Part shown: positions 44,676 through 53,633 of the stretch, piece by piece
How positions within the stretch are numbered: position 1 is the first letter of the stretch
Layout of the letters: every line of letters starts with the position of its first letter
Source of the DNA: Bacteroidales bacterium
Lineage (GTDB): Bacteria; Bacteroidota; Bacteroidia; Bacteroidales; Marinilabiliaceae
NCBI GenBank assembly: GCA_017539645.1
Contig: JAFYCM010000042.1
Location: forward strand, 29,159 to 93,158
Direction: 5' to 3'
Length of the DNA: 64,000 nucleotides
Made by a program: the position numbers and the translations under genes
The notes under the pieces: model-generated
The model's input: only the letters and a program-made list of their open reading frames with translations
What the model was told of the DNA's origin: nothing
Databases searched by the model: none

Positions 44676-45452
44676 ATGAATACAGAAGCGAAAGCTCCCC
44701 TAATAATGATAACCAACGACGACGGCATCAGTGCCGAAGGAATTAAGTTGTTGGCGCACATAGCAAAACGTTTTGGCGATGTGATTGTTGTTGCTCCAGA
44801 TAGCGCAAACTCGGGCAAAAGCCACTCCATCACTGTTTGTCAGCCACTAAAAGTTTCGGAGACTAATCATATTCAAGGCGTGCAATGCTACGCTGTTAGC
44901 GGCACGCCCGTCGACTGCGTTAAGATTGGTGTACATACGCTTTTGTCTCGCAAACCAGACATCATACTTTCGGGCATCAACCATGGTGGTAACTACTCGT
45001 CGTCGGTGCACTATTCGGGAACACTTGGTGCTACGCGCGAGGCGGCCATGTTAGGCATCCTCGGCATCGGCTTCTCATATTGCGACTACGATCGTCACAT
45101 CGACCTCGGCGCTTCGGAGGCTATTATCGAGCGCGTGCTCGAATATGCACTATCTACCGAGGTTTCACGCAACACGTTCTATAGTGTAAACATACCTATA
45201 GGTGTGGTGAAAGGTCTGAAAAAGTGTCGCATAGCTAATGGGCATTGGAACGAGGCGTCGGTAAGTTTTGAAGATCCTTACGGACAGAAATATTATTGGC
45301 TCGAGGGTACATATATAAACGACGAAGAGAACGCTACGGACACCGATATGTATTGGCTTTCAAAAGGTTATGCAACGCTCAGCCCAGTCACACTCGACAC
45401 CACCGACTACAAAAATTTAGACAAGAACTATTTCAAAGATTTCGATATATAA
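44676..45452 (+). CDS. surE: 5'/3'-nucleotidase SurE
   Basis: A 258-residue metal-dependent phosphatase of usual length that removes phosphate from nucleoside monophosphates and short polyphosphates. ITNDDGISAEGI holds the Asp-Asp metal ligands (about 13-14), PDSANSGKSHSIT the Ser/Asn ligand, SGTPVDCVKIG and LSGINHGGNYSSSVHYSGTLGATREAAM the rest of the active site. It heads a surE - small membrane protein - lpxB group that is conserved in Bacteroidetes. Confidence 0.95.
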   Translation: MNTEAKAPLIMITNDDGISAEGIKLLAHIAKRFGDVIVVAPDSANSGKSHSITVCQPLKVSETNHIQGVQCYAVSGTPVDCVKIGVHTLLSRKPDIILSGINHGGNYSSSVHYSGTLGATREAAMLGILGIGFSYCDYDRHIDLGASEAIIERVLEYALSTEVSRNTFYSVNIPIGVVKGLKKCRIANGHWNEASVSFEDPYGQKYYWLEGTYINDEENATDTDMYWLSKGYATLSPVTLDTTDYKNLDKNYFKDFDI

Positions 45453-45465
45453 AAAACGCATAGTT

Positions 45466-45759
45466 ATGAGTATAGACAAGACATACATTGGTGCAGCGCT
45501 TGGCCTCACACTACCAGCATTGACGTCGTTGGCACTTTGGCGATTTGCCTACCGCGGTCAGCAAGTATTTTTGGATTTCGTTTGGTCGCTCGCCTCGCTC
45601 GACAGCGCATCAACATTGATTGCCGTATGCTCGTTGCCCAACTTGGCTCTATTCATACTATTCGTCAACTTCAATAAGGTGAAGTTCGCACGCGGTGTGT
45701 TTCTTACCACGTTGCTCTATGCGCTTTTATTGGTGATATTCAAATTCGGCATACAATGA
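45466..45759 (+). CDS. Small membrane protein between surE and lpxB
   Basis: A 97-residue protein with three membrane helices (about 10-28, 45-66, 73-95). Found in this place in other Bacteroidales as far as I recall. The stop overlaps the lpxB start by 4 bp. No known function. Confidence 0.75.
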   Translation: MSIDKTYIGAALGLTLPALTSLALWRFAYRGQQVFLDFVWSLASLDSASTLIAVCSLPNLALFILFVNFNKVKFARGVFLTTLLYALLLVIFKFGIQ

Positions 45760-46883
45760 GATATTACTTGATAGCAGGCGAGCCTTCGGGCGATTTGCAC
45801 GCGTCGAATTTGATGCGCGAATTGGCTACTCTCGACAGTGAAGCCGAGTTCCGTTTTTGGGGCGGCGATCTTATGGAAGCCGTTGGTGGTACGCTTGTGC
45901 GCCACTACAAAGAGACAGCCGTGATGGGCGTTGTGGACGTAGTTACACACCTTGGCAAGATTATGCGCAACTTCCGCGAATGCCGCGCCGACATTCTCAA
46001 CTATCGCCCTGATGCGCTCATACTTATCGACTATCCAGGTTTCAACCTCAAGATGGCCGAGTTCGCACATAAACATCACATAAAAGTTCTATACTACATA
46101 TCGCCAAAAGTCTGGGCATCAAAGGAATACCGCATAAAGTCAATGCGTAAGAATATTGATAGGCTTTACACCATTCTGCCATTCGAAGTGCCATATTTCC
46201 AAAGCAAGTCGGTGGATGCCTACTATTGTGGCAATCCCGTTATGGACGCCATTGCCAATAGAAAAGATGCCGACGAGACTTTCCACGCCTTCTGCAAGCG
46301 CAACAACCTCGACGAGCGTCCCAAGATAGCCCTCGTGGCTGGTAGCCGCAAGTCGGAGCTGCACTATTGCCTTCCCGAAATGCTAAAAGCGATAAAAGAT
46401 TTTCCTGAATTTCAATTCGTTATAGCAGGAGCGCCATCGTTTACTATGGCAGATTATTCGCCATACATAGAAAACTACGACGTAGAAGTGGTCTTTGGGC
46501 AGACGTATCAGCTTATGAGTCAGGCACGTGCAGCACTCGTAACGTCGGGTACGGCAACGCTCGAAACGGCTATTCTCAACTGCCCGCAGGTGATTATCTA
46601 CCTCATGTGGGGCGGACGTTTGGCAGACTTCATTGCACATCTATTTATAAAAGTGAAGTGGATTGGGCTCGTAAACCTCATCCTCGGTCGCGACTCGGTG
46701 GACGAGCTATTCCAGTGTAAGTATAGCTACGAAAAGATGATTTCCGACCTACGCGACCTCGTCGACGACACGCCCGAACGTGCTCAGATGCTGCAAGACT
46801 ACGACGAACTTCGTAAGATTGTTGGCGGACCGGGTTGCAGCCGTCGCGCCGCTTCCGATATGATTGATTTTCTCAATAAGTAG
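45756..46883 (+). CDS. lpxB: Lipid-A-disaccharide synthase
   Basis: A 375-residue GT19 glycosyltransferase that joins UDP-2,3-diacylglucosamine and lipid X into the lipid A disaccharide at the inner membrane. Family marks: YLIAGEPSGDLHASNLMREL at the start, GVVDVVTHLGKIMRN, LIDYPGFNLKMAEFA, YYISPKVWASKEYRIKSM, PFEVPYF, GNPVMDA, LVAGSRKSE and TSGTATLETAIL. Complete. The following gldFG gene starts 4 bp after the stop. Confidence 0.95.
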   Translation: MRYYLIAGEPSGDLHASNLMRELATLDSEAEFRFWGGDLMEAVGGTLVRHYKETAVMGVVDVVTHLGKIMRNFRECRADILNYRPDALILIDYPGFNLKMAEFAHKHHIKVLYYISPKVWASKEYRIKSMRKNIDRLYTILPFEVPYFQSKSVDAYYCGNPVMDAIANRKDADETFHAFCKRNNLDERPKIALVAGSRKSELHYCLPEMLKAIKDFPEFQFVIAGAPSFTMADYSPYIENYDVEVVFGQTYQLMSQARAALVTSGTATLETAILNCPQVIIYLMWGGRLADFIAHLFIKVKWIGLVNLILGRDSVDELFQCKYSYEKMISDLRDLVDDTPERAQMLQDYDELRKIVGGPGCSRRAASDMIDFLNK

Positions 46884-46886
46884 ACA

Positions 46887-49316
46887 ATGTTTTCCTTATA
46901 CCGAAAAGAGCTTTCTGCATTTTTTGCATCAGCTACGGGCTACATCGTAACAGCCATCTTTCTCATCACCACAAGCCTATTTCTGTGGATTGTTCCAAGT
47001 GAATTCAACATCTTCTACGGCGGCTACGCCTCACTTGAGTCGTTTTTCTATTTAGCGCCGTGGCTTTTCCTCTTCCTTGCGCCAGCCATCACCATGCGCT
47101 TGATAGCCGAAGAGCGTCGCGCCGGCACAATGGAGTTGCTACTTATTCGCCCACTCTCATCGCTACAAATTGCGCTCGCAAAATATCTCGCAGGCCTTAC
47201 GCTCGTTGCCATAGCGATAGTTCCTACGTTTATATACGTAGTATTTATATACAACCTCGGCGAACCTGTTGGCAATATCGACATGGGCGCAACAATGGGC
47301 TCATACATAGGACTTTTGCTACTTGGCGCAATATACATAGCTATTGGCATCTGCTGTTCGTCGTTCACCGATAATCAGATAGTTGCATTCATAGTAGCTA
47401 CTGCAACGAGTTTCGTGTTCTATCAGGGTTTCGATGCGCTTGCAGGCATTCCGGCGCTGAAGAGTATTTCTGGCATCATCAGCGCAGCAGGCATAGACGC
47501 GCATTACTCGTCGCTGAGTCGTGGCGTGATAGATAGTCGCGATGTGGCATATTTCCTCTGCGTGGCGGCCATTTTCATATTTATTACGGCACTAATTATC
47601 GAACGCCGCAAAAACATTCGCAAGGCTCTTATTGCTATAGGTATAACTATATGTATAACAATCATTTGCAACTTCATACATATACGTATAGACCTCACGC
47701 AAGAGCATCGCTACACACTTGCCAACGTGACGCGTACATTTCTACAAAAGCAAGAGAATGAGGCAGTTGTAAATATTTACTTAGATGGCAACATCAACCC
47801 TGGTTTTCGTCGATTGAAACGCGCCACCATGGATATGCTCGACGAACTGAACCGCGAATCGGCAATGGGCGTGACAACAATAGATGTAAATATAAATGAC
47901 CTCAAAGGCGATGCCGCCAAAGCTTTCCGCGACGAACTCGAAGGCATCGGTTGGGGCGGCATATCGGTGTACGAGACCAAGGAGGACGGGCAGAAAATCC
48001 GCTCTGTGGTATATCCATACGCCGAGGTCTCGGTGGGCGAAAACTACACTTGGGTCAATCTGCTCGAAAATGTACAAGGATTGTCGGGCGAAGAGAATCT
48101 CAACAAATCCATCGAAAGCCTTGAATATAAACTTGTTGACGCCATTCGCCGCGTAACTAATACCGAAAAACAACGTGTAGCATTTCTCGAAGGTCATGGC
48201 GAACTCGATGAAATCGACGTTGTGGAGGCTACCGATGCGTTGTCGTCGCACTTCGCTGTAGACCGTGGCAAGATTGGCAACGATGCTTCTATTCTCGACC
48301 CTTACAAGGTCATAATTATTGCCAAACCAACGCAGCAATTTTCGGAGAAAGACAAGTTCGTGCTCGACCAATACTTGATGCGCGGCGGCCGCTTGCTCTA
48401 CCTCGTCGACGCTGTAACTATGACGCTCGACTCGCTACGCAACCTACCAAGCACCATAGGCCTCTATGCCGACTTCAATATCGAAGATCAACTTTTCGTC
48501 TACGGATTCCGCATAAATCACGAAGTTATTGAGGATGTAAACAGTTCAATGATAGCCGTTAGCGTGGCACAAGATGGCGGTTCGCAACTCGTGCCAATGC
48601 CTTGGCGATTTGGGGCGCTTCTTGCTACAAATTCTAAACACGCAGTCACGCGCAACATCAATCCCGTGCGTGCCGACTTCGCAAGCTACATCGACACCGT
48701 GGGCGAGAATCTGAAGATTGTACGTACGCCGCTGCTAACAACGTCGAACTTCACCAAAGTGCACCCAACGCCCGTGTTTGCCTCACTGCAAGACATCGGT
48801 CGCAAACCGATAAAGGAGGAGTTCTCGCGTCATCATCTGCCAGTTGCAATGGCTGCCGAAGGCGTTTTCCCATCGATTTTTGCGCATCGCAAAGCGCCCG
48901 CAGGACTCAAGAACGCTACTACCATCGCCAAAGAGAGCAAACCCACGCGCATGATAGTTGTTGCCGATGGCGATATTATCCGCAACGACGTGCGTCTGCG
49001 CCATTCGGAGCAGCCCAACATCATTCCGCTTGGCTACGATGAACTCTCACGCCAAACATTCGGCAATCGCGATTTCATCGTAAACGCCGTACAATACTTA
49101 GCCGACGACGAAGGTTGGTCTACCCTCCGCAACAGAACCATCACGCTGCGCCTACTCAACAAGCACCAACTAACCGAAGGTACAACTATTTATAAGATTC
49201 TTTCTATTGCCATACCGTTGGTGATGCTCGCCATTGCAGCATTAGCAGTATTCTATATACGTAGATATAAATACAGAATCTCGCGGACTTTAGACCCTCA
49301 CACAAAAGATAATTAG
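46887..49316 (+). CDS. GldF-GldG fusion: ABC-2 permease plus auxiliary domain
   Basis: An 809-residue protein. Residues 1-250 are a six-helix ABC-2 permease like GldF (SEFNIFYGGYASLESFFYLAPWLFLFLAPAITMRLIAEERRAGTMELLLIRPLS is the typical region). Residues about 255-790 are GldG-like: one helix, then the periplasmic ABC_transp_aux domain (EHRYTLANVTRTFL...VNIYLDG, EGHGELDE, DQYLMRGGRLLYLVDAV), and a last helix with a basic tail. In Flavobacterium GldF, GldG and the ATPase GldA are needed for gliding. Non-gliding Bacteroidales keep the fused form. No ATPase gene follows here. Confidence 0.88.
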   Translation: MFSLYRKELSAFFASATGYIVTAIFLITTSLFLWIVPSEFNIFYGGYASLESFFYLAPWLFLFLAPAITMRLIAEERRAGTMELLLIRPLSSLQIALAKYLAGLTLVAIAIVPTFIYVVFIYNLGEPVGNIDMGATMGSYIGLLLLGAIYIAIGICCSSFTDNQIVAFIVATATSFVFYQGFDALAGIPALKSISGIISAAGIDAHYSSLSRGVIDSRDVAYFLCVAAIFIFITALIIERRKNIRKALIAIGITICITIICNFIHIRIDLTQEHRYTLANVTRTFLQKQENEAVVNIYLDGNINPGFRRLKRATMDMLDELNRESAMGVTTIDVNINDLKGDAAKAFRDELEGIGWGGISVYETKEDGQKIRSVVYPYAEVSVGENYTWVNLLENVQGLSGEENLNKSIESLEYKLVDAIRRVTNTEKQRVAFLEGHGELDEIDVVEATDALSSHFAVDRGKIGNDASILDPYKVIIIAKPTQQFSEKDKFVLDQYLMRGGRLLYLVDAVTMTLDSLRNLPSTIGLYADFNIEDQLFVYGFRINHEVIEDVNSSMIAVSVAQDGGSQLVPMPWRFGALLATNSKHAVTRNINPVRADFASYIDTVGENLKIVRTPLLTTSNFTKVHPTPVFASLQDIGRKPIKEEFSRHHLPVAMAAEGVFPSIFAHRKAPAGLKNATTIAKESKPTRMIVVADGDIIRNDVRLRHSEQPNIIPLGYDELSRQTFGNRDFIVNAVQYLADDEGWSTLRNRTITLRLLNKHQLTEGTTIYKILSIAIPLVMLAIAALAVFYIRRYKYRISRTLDPHTKDN

Positions 49317-49364
49317 AATAAGAGGTTTGCTAAACGAAATCTTATCCTTAGACGAATAAACAAA

Positions 49365-49388
49365 AGCCCTCGGCAATTGTCGGGGGCT
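49365..49388 (+). terminator. Hairpin after gldFG
   Basis: AGCCCTCGGC pairs with GTCGGGGGCT over AATT. The T-run after it is weak (AATTTAG), so termination may be partial. Confidence 0.5.
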
Positions 49389-49416
49389 AATTTAGCAACT
49401 ATAAAATACAATAGGC

Positions 49417-49728
49417 ATGGAATATTATGGTAAAAAGGTAGCCGACGTAGAACGCTACAAAGAGAGCCGAAAGGGCGCAATACTATACAAAGACTTAGCT
49501 CTGATGCTACAATTTGAAGAGCTGGACAAAATCATAAACGTAAGCAAGTTCAGTAAGCGGTTTATGCACAAATCGCAATCATGGTTTGCACAACGCACAA
49601 GCGGAATGACAATAAACGGCGAAAAAGTAAAATTCAAGCCCGACGAATACGCACGCATTGCCGAAAGTTTCCGCGAACTTGCACGGCAACTAAACCAGTA
49701 CGCCGATGAAATTGATGCGGCAGAATAA
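49417..49728 (+). CDS. DUF5053 protein
   Basis: A 103-residue helical protein that matches DUF5053 in my memory of the family (LQFEELDKIINVSKFSKRFMHKSQSWFAQR...FKPDEYARIAESFRELARQLNQYADEID). The family is Bacteroidetes-specific, common in mobile DNA and of unknown function. It lies between the chromosome genes and the leftward integrase and has its own terminator, so it could be the outermost prophage gene or a host gene at the junction. Confidence 0.7.
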   Translation: MEYYGKKVADVERYKESRKGAILYKDLALMLQFEELDKIINVSKFSKRFMHKSQSWFAQRTSGMTINGEKVKFKPDEYARIAESFRELARQLNQYADEIDAAE

Positions 49729-49737
49729 AACGATTGC

Positions 49738-49770
49738 AAGCCGTCCTTTTTTCTTGGGCGGCTTTTTTAT
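49738..49770 (+). terminator. Terminator after the DUF5053 gene
   Basis: AAGCCGTCC pairs with GGGCGGCTT (one G.T), followed by six T. Confidence 0.85.
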
Positions 49771-49862
49771 TTAGTCTGATATATACAAAAGAAAACGGAA
49801 CTAATCTTGTTTGATTAATAATTCCGTCTAACTAAGCGGAGAGACAGGCTCTTTTTGTGTGG

Positions 49863-49888
49863 TGTGACACTATGTGACATTGTGACAC
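49863..49888. repeat. Three TGTGACA direct repeats beside the integrase
   Basis: TGTGACAC (49863), TGTGACAT (49873) and TGTGACAC (49881), spaced 10 and 8 bp. Located in the gene-free stretch 49771-50014 between DUF5053 and the integrase 3' end, where an attachment site with integrase arm sites is expected. The rest of this stretch shows nothing I can name. Confidence 0.4.
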
Positions 49889-50014
49889 GAAAAACTACCA
49901 TATTATTATGCTTTACGTCGTTAGCTATCGGCTATCGATGTTTGAAGGCGGTGCGAAGTTGACGCGATGGGCGAACAATTGACGCTGTTTAGTCCCGCTT
50001 TTTGTACCGTTGGG

Positions 50015-51259
50015 TTATTTGTTGAAGAGCGACATGGCTTGTTTCTTTGCGCTGTCGGCTATCGCGATGTATGGTTTCATCGATGAATAGTCGGCGTGAC
50101 CAGTCCACTTCATAACTATCTCGGGCGGTATACCAAGCATGAGAGCGTTGCAGATGAACGTACGGCGTCCGCAATGCGTGCCAATGAGTTCGTATTTCGG
50201 GTGAACCTCTTCTATGCGTTTGTTACCTTTATAGTATACGATGGTCGTTGGTGTGTCGATGTCGCAGAGGCGCATAACATCTTTGAGCGCGGCGTTCATC
50301 TTTTGGTTGCTTATCACTGGCAAGCATCTGCCATCGGGCAAATCTGCATTGCGGTATCGGTTGAGTATGGCGCGGCTATGGTCGTTGAGGTCTATGTTGA
50401 GGCTGTCGTTGGTCTTTATTGTAGTAATACTTATGTAGTCGTCGAAAACGTTGCTCCACTTGAGGTTTGCCACGTCGGAGTAACGCAGCGAAGTGAAGCA
50501 GCAAAAGCAGAACACATCGCGCACTTGTCGGAGGTGAAGCGTTGGCAGCTCTGCCGATTCTACGCGCATCAGTTCGTCCCATTCGAGGAAAATCACCTTC
50601 TTTTCGCTCGATTTGAGTTTTGGTGCGAACGTCTCGAAGTCGTCCACGTTGAGATATTTATTGCGTTTTGCCCAGCGGAGAAACCACTTGAGGAAACTCA
50701 GTTGCTTGGCTATTGTAGCGTTGCGTAGGTCGCTGGTGATGCGAAGCGATTCCACGAAGTCCGATAGTCGGTCGGTGGTGAAGTCGTTTATATGTAGATT
50801 CTTGTCGAAGGCGAGAAGGTGGTTACGTAGAGCGTTGAACTTTGTATAGCTGGCATCAGACCAGTTGTTGAGTTTACCTTGGTGCGACACGAATTCATCG
50901 AGCAATTTATATACATCGTGCGCTTGCTGCTGGTTGTCGGTGGTGCGACCTATAAGTTTGTTCACCTCGGCGCGTATGGCATCGGGCGAAGCGGATGGTG
51001 TGAGGTTCTCGAAAGCCGATTCTATGGCATCGAGGTAGCGTTCTATTTCGCGGTTAATCTTAGCAGCTGGTATCTCTGCTTTGCCATGGTTGGTGTTGCG
51101 TTTGCAGCGTTGCGCCGTACGATCCCATTTATCAGGGTTGACGCGATAGCCAACGAGGAAAGCAATGTTTTTGCCACGATAGCGCACACGAATGCGCACA
51201 CGGGCATCGTCTTTGCCAGCTTCGCGGTCGGGGAATACACAAGTGGAATAATCTTTCAT
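50015..51259 (-). CDS. int: Tyrosine site-specific integrase
   Basis: A 414-residue phage integrase. N-terminal arm-binding domain (about 1-100), SAM-like core-binding domain (about 110-210), catalytic domain (about 225-410). Active-site residues: Arg259 in TSLRYSD, Lys likely near 282 (TIKTND), His362/Arg365 in THCGRRTF, His388 in TGHAD and nucleophile Tyr397 in KPYIAI. It would integrate and excise the phage between attP and attB. Placed leftward next to the repressor, as in many temperate phages. Confidence 0.93.
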   Translation of the reverse strand: MKDYSTCVFPDREAGKDDARVRIRVRYRGKNIAFLVGYRVNPDKWDRTAQRCKRNTNHGKAEIPAAKINREIERYLDAIESAFENLTPSASPDAIRAEVNKLIGRTTDNQQQAHDVYKLLDEFVSHQGKLNNWSDASYTKFNALRNHLLAFDKNLHINDFTTDRLSDFVESLRITSDLRNATIAKQLSFLKWFLRWAKRNKYLNVDDFETFAPKLKSSEKKVIFLEWDELMRVESAELPTLHLRQVRDVFCFCCFTSLRYSDVANLKWSNVFDDYISITTIKTNDSLNIDLNDHSRAILNRYRNADLPDGRCLPVISNQKMNAALKDVMRLCDIDTPTTIVYYKGNKRIEEVHPKYELIGTHCGRRTFICNALMLGIPPEIVMKWTGHADYSSMKPYIAIADSAKKQAMSLFNK

Positions 51260-51268
51260 CGGTTTCTT

Positions 51269-51937
51269 TTATCCTAAAGAGCTAATCACGCCCACCACCA
51301 TAGCTATATGTCGGACGGTGGCTAATGGTATGGTGAAGTCGGTATAGCGTTCGTTGAGCGAGTGACATATTATAGAGCCCTCTTCGGGTGCTCTGTTTAT
51401 CTCCTTCATTATTATGCCGCCAGTGGTATCGAGTACGTATATATGCCCCCATTGCAGGAATTGCGGCTCCGACACTTTGCGACATGCCACAATATCGCCA
51501 TTCTGGAATTTTGGCGACATGCTGTCTCCGTTTATCTGAATAAGGAAATCGGCGCTTATGTTAGAGAATAGAGGTACGACGTATTGTTCGCATTCGGAGA
51601 GTTTCACGCCCTCTTCGTCGAAGCCGCTGAGGAAACCCGCCGCCGCGCGTAGTGGTATGAGTGGAAGCGATTGTTGTGGCTTCTCGGTTGGCTTCTCTTG
51701 CACTGGCTGCGTTTTGAGCATTGCGCCTTCGCCATTTAGTAGCCACTCTTCATTTATATCTATGTAATGTCTAAGTATTTGTGTGATGAGTTTGTGACTA
51801 ATGTCGCGTTGCTCATCATTCTTGTACTTACCTATCGCACCATTACCCCATTCCAAATCCTTTTCAGCCCTATAATTACTGATTCTCTTGTAGTTGGTAT
51901 ACTCAAGAAACCTGTCTATAACTCTCGTCTTGCCCAT
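51269..51937 (-). CDS. Phage repressor, LexA/CI-like with S24 peptidase domain
   Basis: A 222-residue protein. N-terminal DNA-binding part (about 1-65; a short helical domain with VIDRFLEYTN and NGAIGKYKN resembling phage CI-type HTH), linker rich in Pro/Glu/Gln (about 75-92), and an S24 peptidase domain. The self-cleavage site is Ala100-Gly101 (RAAAGFLSG), Ser139 is in NGDSMSPKF and Lys178 in GGIIMKEI. So induction by RecA-stimulated cleavage is expected. It is divergent from the early genes and should bind the intergenic operator region. Confidence 0.88.
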   Translation of the reverse strand: MGKTRVIDRFLEYTNYKRISNYRAEKDLEWGNGAIGKYKNDEQRDISHKLITQILRHYIDINEEWLLNGEGAMLKTQPVQEKPTEKPQQSLPLIPLRAAAGFLSGFDEEGVKLSECEQYVVPLFSNISADFLIQINGDSMSPKFQNGDIVACRKVSEPQFLQWGHIYVLDTTGGIIMKEINRAPEEGSIICHSLNERYTDFTIPLATVRHIAMVVGVISSLG

Positions 51938-52088
51938 AGTCGTATTATTTAGAATTAGTATAAATTGCTAATATTTTTCTATATATCTAATATCGGTCTA
52001 TTATTTGTCTATATATTTGCATCATCGACTTCACCGCAATAGCGAAGTAAGTAAAGAGAAAAACCGACAAAGTAAAAAAATAAACACG
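51938..52088. promoter_or_regulatory. Divergent control region with early promoter and candidate operators
   Basis: TATATTTG at 52014-52021 fits TAnnTTTG and would drive the rightward early genes. TCTATATAT occurs at 51980 and 52010 and TCTATTATT at 51998, spaced by 18 and 12 bp, candidates for repressor binding. The leftward promoter is not clear. Confidence 0.5.
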
Positions 52089-52427
52089 ATGAATGCAACG
52101 ATAAACAGAGCGGTGACATACAGCTACGCCGAGCAAGAGCAGGCGAGCGGAATACGCTACGTAGCCATGGTGACAATGCCTAAGCCACGTATGGTAGACG
52201 AACCCCAAGAGGCTCGCAGCGAAGAGATTAAGGGTGTGCAAGTGAATGTATTGAACGCATTCCTCGACGCCCGCGAACTTGCCGAGGTGCTCAAGTGCTC
52301 GTATCGCACAATTATGCGCTACAACGAGAAGGGACTATTCGAGAAAGCACGTTACCGCGTTGGTGGTAAGTACTTCTACAAAACCGCAAAAGTTCTTGAG
52401 GTGCTCGACAAAATCAATAAAGCATAG
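52089..52427 (+). CDS. Excisionase-like HTH_17 DNA-binding protein
   Basis: About 112 residues from the ATG at 52089 (a TTG start at 52005 would lie inside the promoter box). The C-terminal 60 residues are a winged helix of the excisionase/MerR type: FLDARELAEVLKCSYRTIMRYNEKGLFEKARYRVGGKYFYKTAKVLEVL. First gene rightward of the repressor, the place for an Xis or Cro-like function. Which of the two cannot be told. Confidence 0.75.
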   Translation: MNATINRAVTYSYAEQEQASGIRYVAMVTMPKPRMVDEPQEARSEEIKGVQVNVLNAFLDARELAEVLKCSYRTIMRYNEKGLFEKARYRVGGKYFYKTAKVLEVLDKINKA

Positions 52428-52460
52428 AAATAACAATCAGTATACGCAAAAGACGGAGTT

Positions 52461-52775
52461 ATGGTTACAACAGAAACAAAAAACAGAATTGTTGGCGGCT
52501 TGAACAAAGTGAACATGTTTAGTCACTACACATTCACCGTTGAAGAAGAAGAGCTTCAAAACGGCGAGTCTACATGGCGGATTCTTGCCAAAGTGGCATC
52601 AAAAACGGCAGATGGTATACCACTCAATTATATCCACGATGATACTATGAAGTGGCTTCTTGCCATAGGCGAAGCACAACGCGCCTTAGTAGACACCGAC
52701 CAGCCTTGCTGGTTTATGTCCTTCAATATCATCGTTGACCCAATCGACGGCTTGATGACAATCGACATTCATTAG
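52461..52775 (+). CDS. Phage early protein of unknown function
   Basis: A 104-residue protein, mixed alpha/beta, no motif recognised (HYTFTVEEEELQNGESTWRI, then SFNIIVDPIDGLMTIDIH at the end). It lies between the HTH gene and the recombination genes, in the same direction with short gaps. Confidence 0.6.
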   Translation: MVTTETKNRIVGGLNKVNMFSHYTFTVEEEELQNGESTWRILAKVASKTADGIPLNYIHDDTMKWLLAIGEAQRALVDTDQPCWFMSFNIIVDPIDGLMTIDIH

Positions 52776-52801
52776 AACAACTTCTAAAAATCATCATAGA
52801 T

Positions 52802-53629
52802 ATGGAACAAAATCAACTCGAAGTGCAGAGCGTCAGCTCAGCCGAAATGCTTCAGGCCATCGACCGCGCGGAAATCGATGTGCAGATAGCAACAGCCAAG
52901 AAGTATCCGCGCAACATCAACGAGGTGCTCAACGCCATACGTACCTACGCACAGATGGATATTGAGACGGCGCAAGAGTGCTTCTACAGCCTATCGCGTG
53001 CTGGCAACACCATCGAGGGTGTGAGTGTACGCTTCGCTGAGATAGTAGCTGGCGCATGGGGTAACCTACGCGTTGCTACACGCATCATCGGCAACGATGG
53101 CAAGACCATCACCGCTCAAGGCGTTTGCCACGACCTACAAACCAACGTAGCAGTGAGCGTAGAGGTTAAGCGCCGCATCACTGGCAAAGATGGTAGGACC
53201 TTCTCAGAAGATATGCAGGTGGTAACGGGTAACGCTGCCAGTGCAATAGCATTCCGCAATGCCGTTATGAAAGTTGTACCGAAAGCCATCACAAAGAAGG
53301 TAACCGACGAAGTGAAAGCCGTTGCCATAGGTACGACGAAGGACATCGAGACGCGCCGCAAAGCACTCATCGACTACGTGAAGAAATTCAGCGTAACAGA
53401 AGAGCAAGTGTTGTTCTACTGCAACGTCAAGACCATCGAGGAAATCGACAATCAGATGCTCTTCGACCTTCGCGGTGCTATCAACGCCATCAACGAAGGC
53501 TCTACAACCGTTGAAGAGGTTTTTGTAACGCCTATGAAAGAAGCACAGAAAGCAGCCATAGCAGCCAAGAAAGCCGAGGGTGCGCAAGACAAAGCAAAAG
53601 CCGCAATGGCACAAACAGTAAAGCAGTAG
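52802..53629 (+). CDS. Putative phage single-strand annealing/recombination protein
   Basis: A 275-residue protein that pairs with the YqaJ exonuclease gene starting 4 bp later. It has the recurrent phage pattern ATAKKYPRNINEVLN...ECFYSLSRAGNTIEGVSVRFAEIVAGAWGNLRVATRII, and ITAQGVCHDLQTNVAVSVEVKRRIT, then a helical Lys/Ala-rich tail (EAQKAAIAAKKAEGAQDKAK). Proteins with this pattern are common next to YqaJ exonucleases in phages, where an annealing protein is needed, but I cannot place it firmly in RecT, Erf or Rad52 families. Role inferred from context. Confidence 0.6.
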   Translation: MEQNQLEVQSVSSAEMLQAIDRAEIDVQIATAKKYPRNINEVLNAIRTYAQMDIETAQECFYSLSRAGNTIEGVSVRFAEIVAGAWGNLRVATRIIGNDGKTITAQGVCHDLQTNVAVSVEVKRRITGKDGRTFSEDMQVVTGNAASAIAFRNAVMKVVPKAITKKVTDEVKAVAIGTTKDIETRRKALIDYVKKFSVTEEQVLFYCNVKTIEEIDNQMLFDLRGAINAINEGSTTVEEVFVTPMKEAQKAAIAAKKAEGAQDKAKAAMAQTVKQ

Positions 53630-53633
53630 AGCC

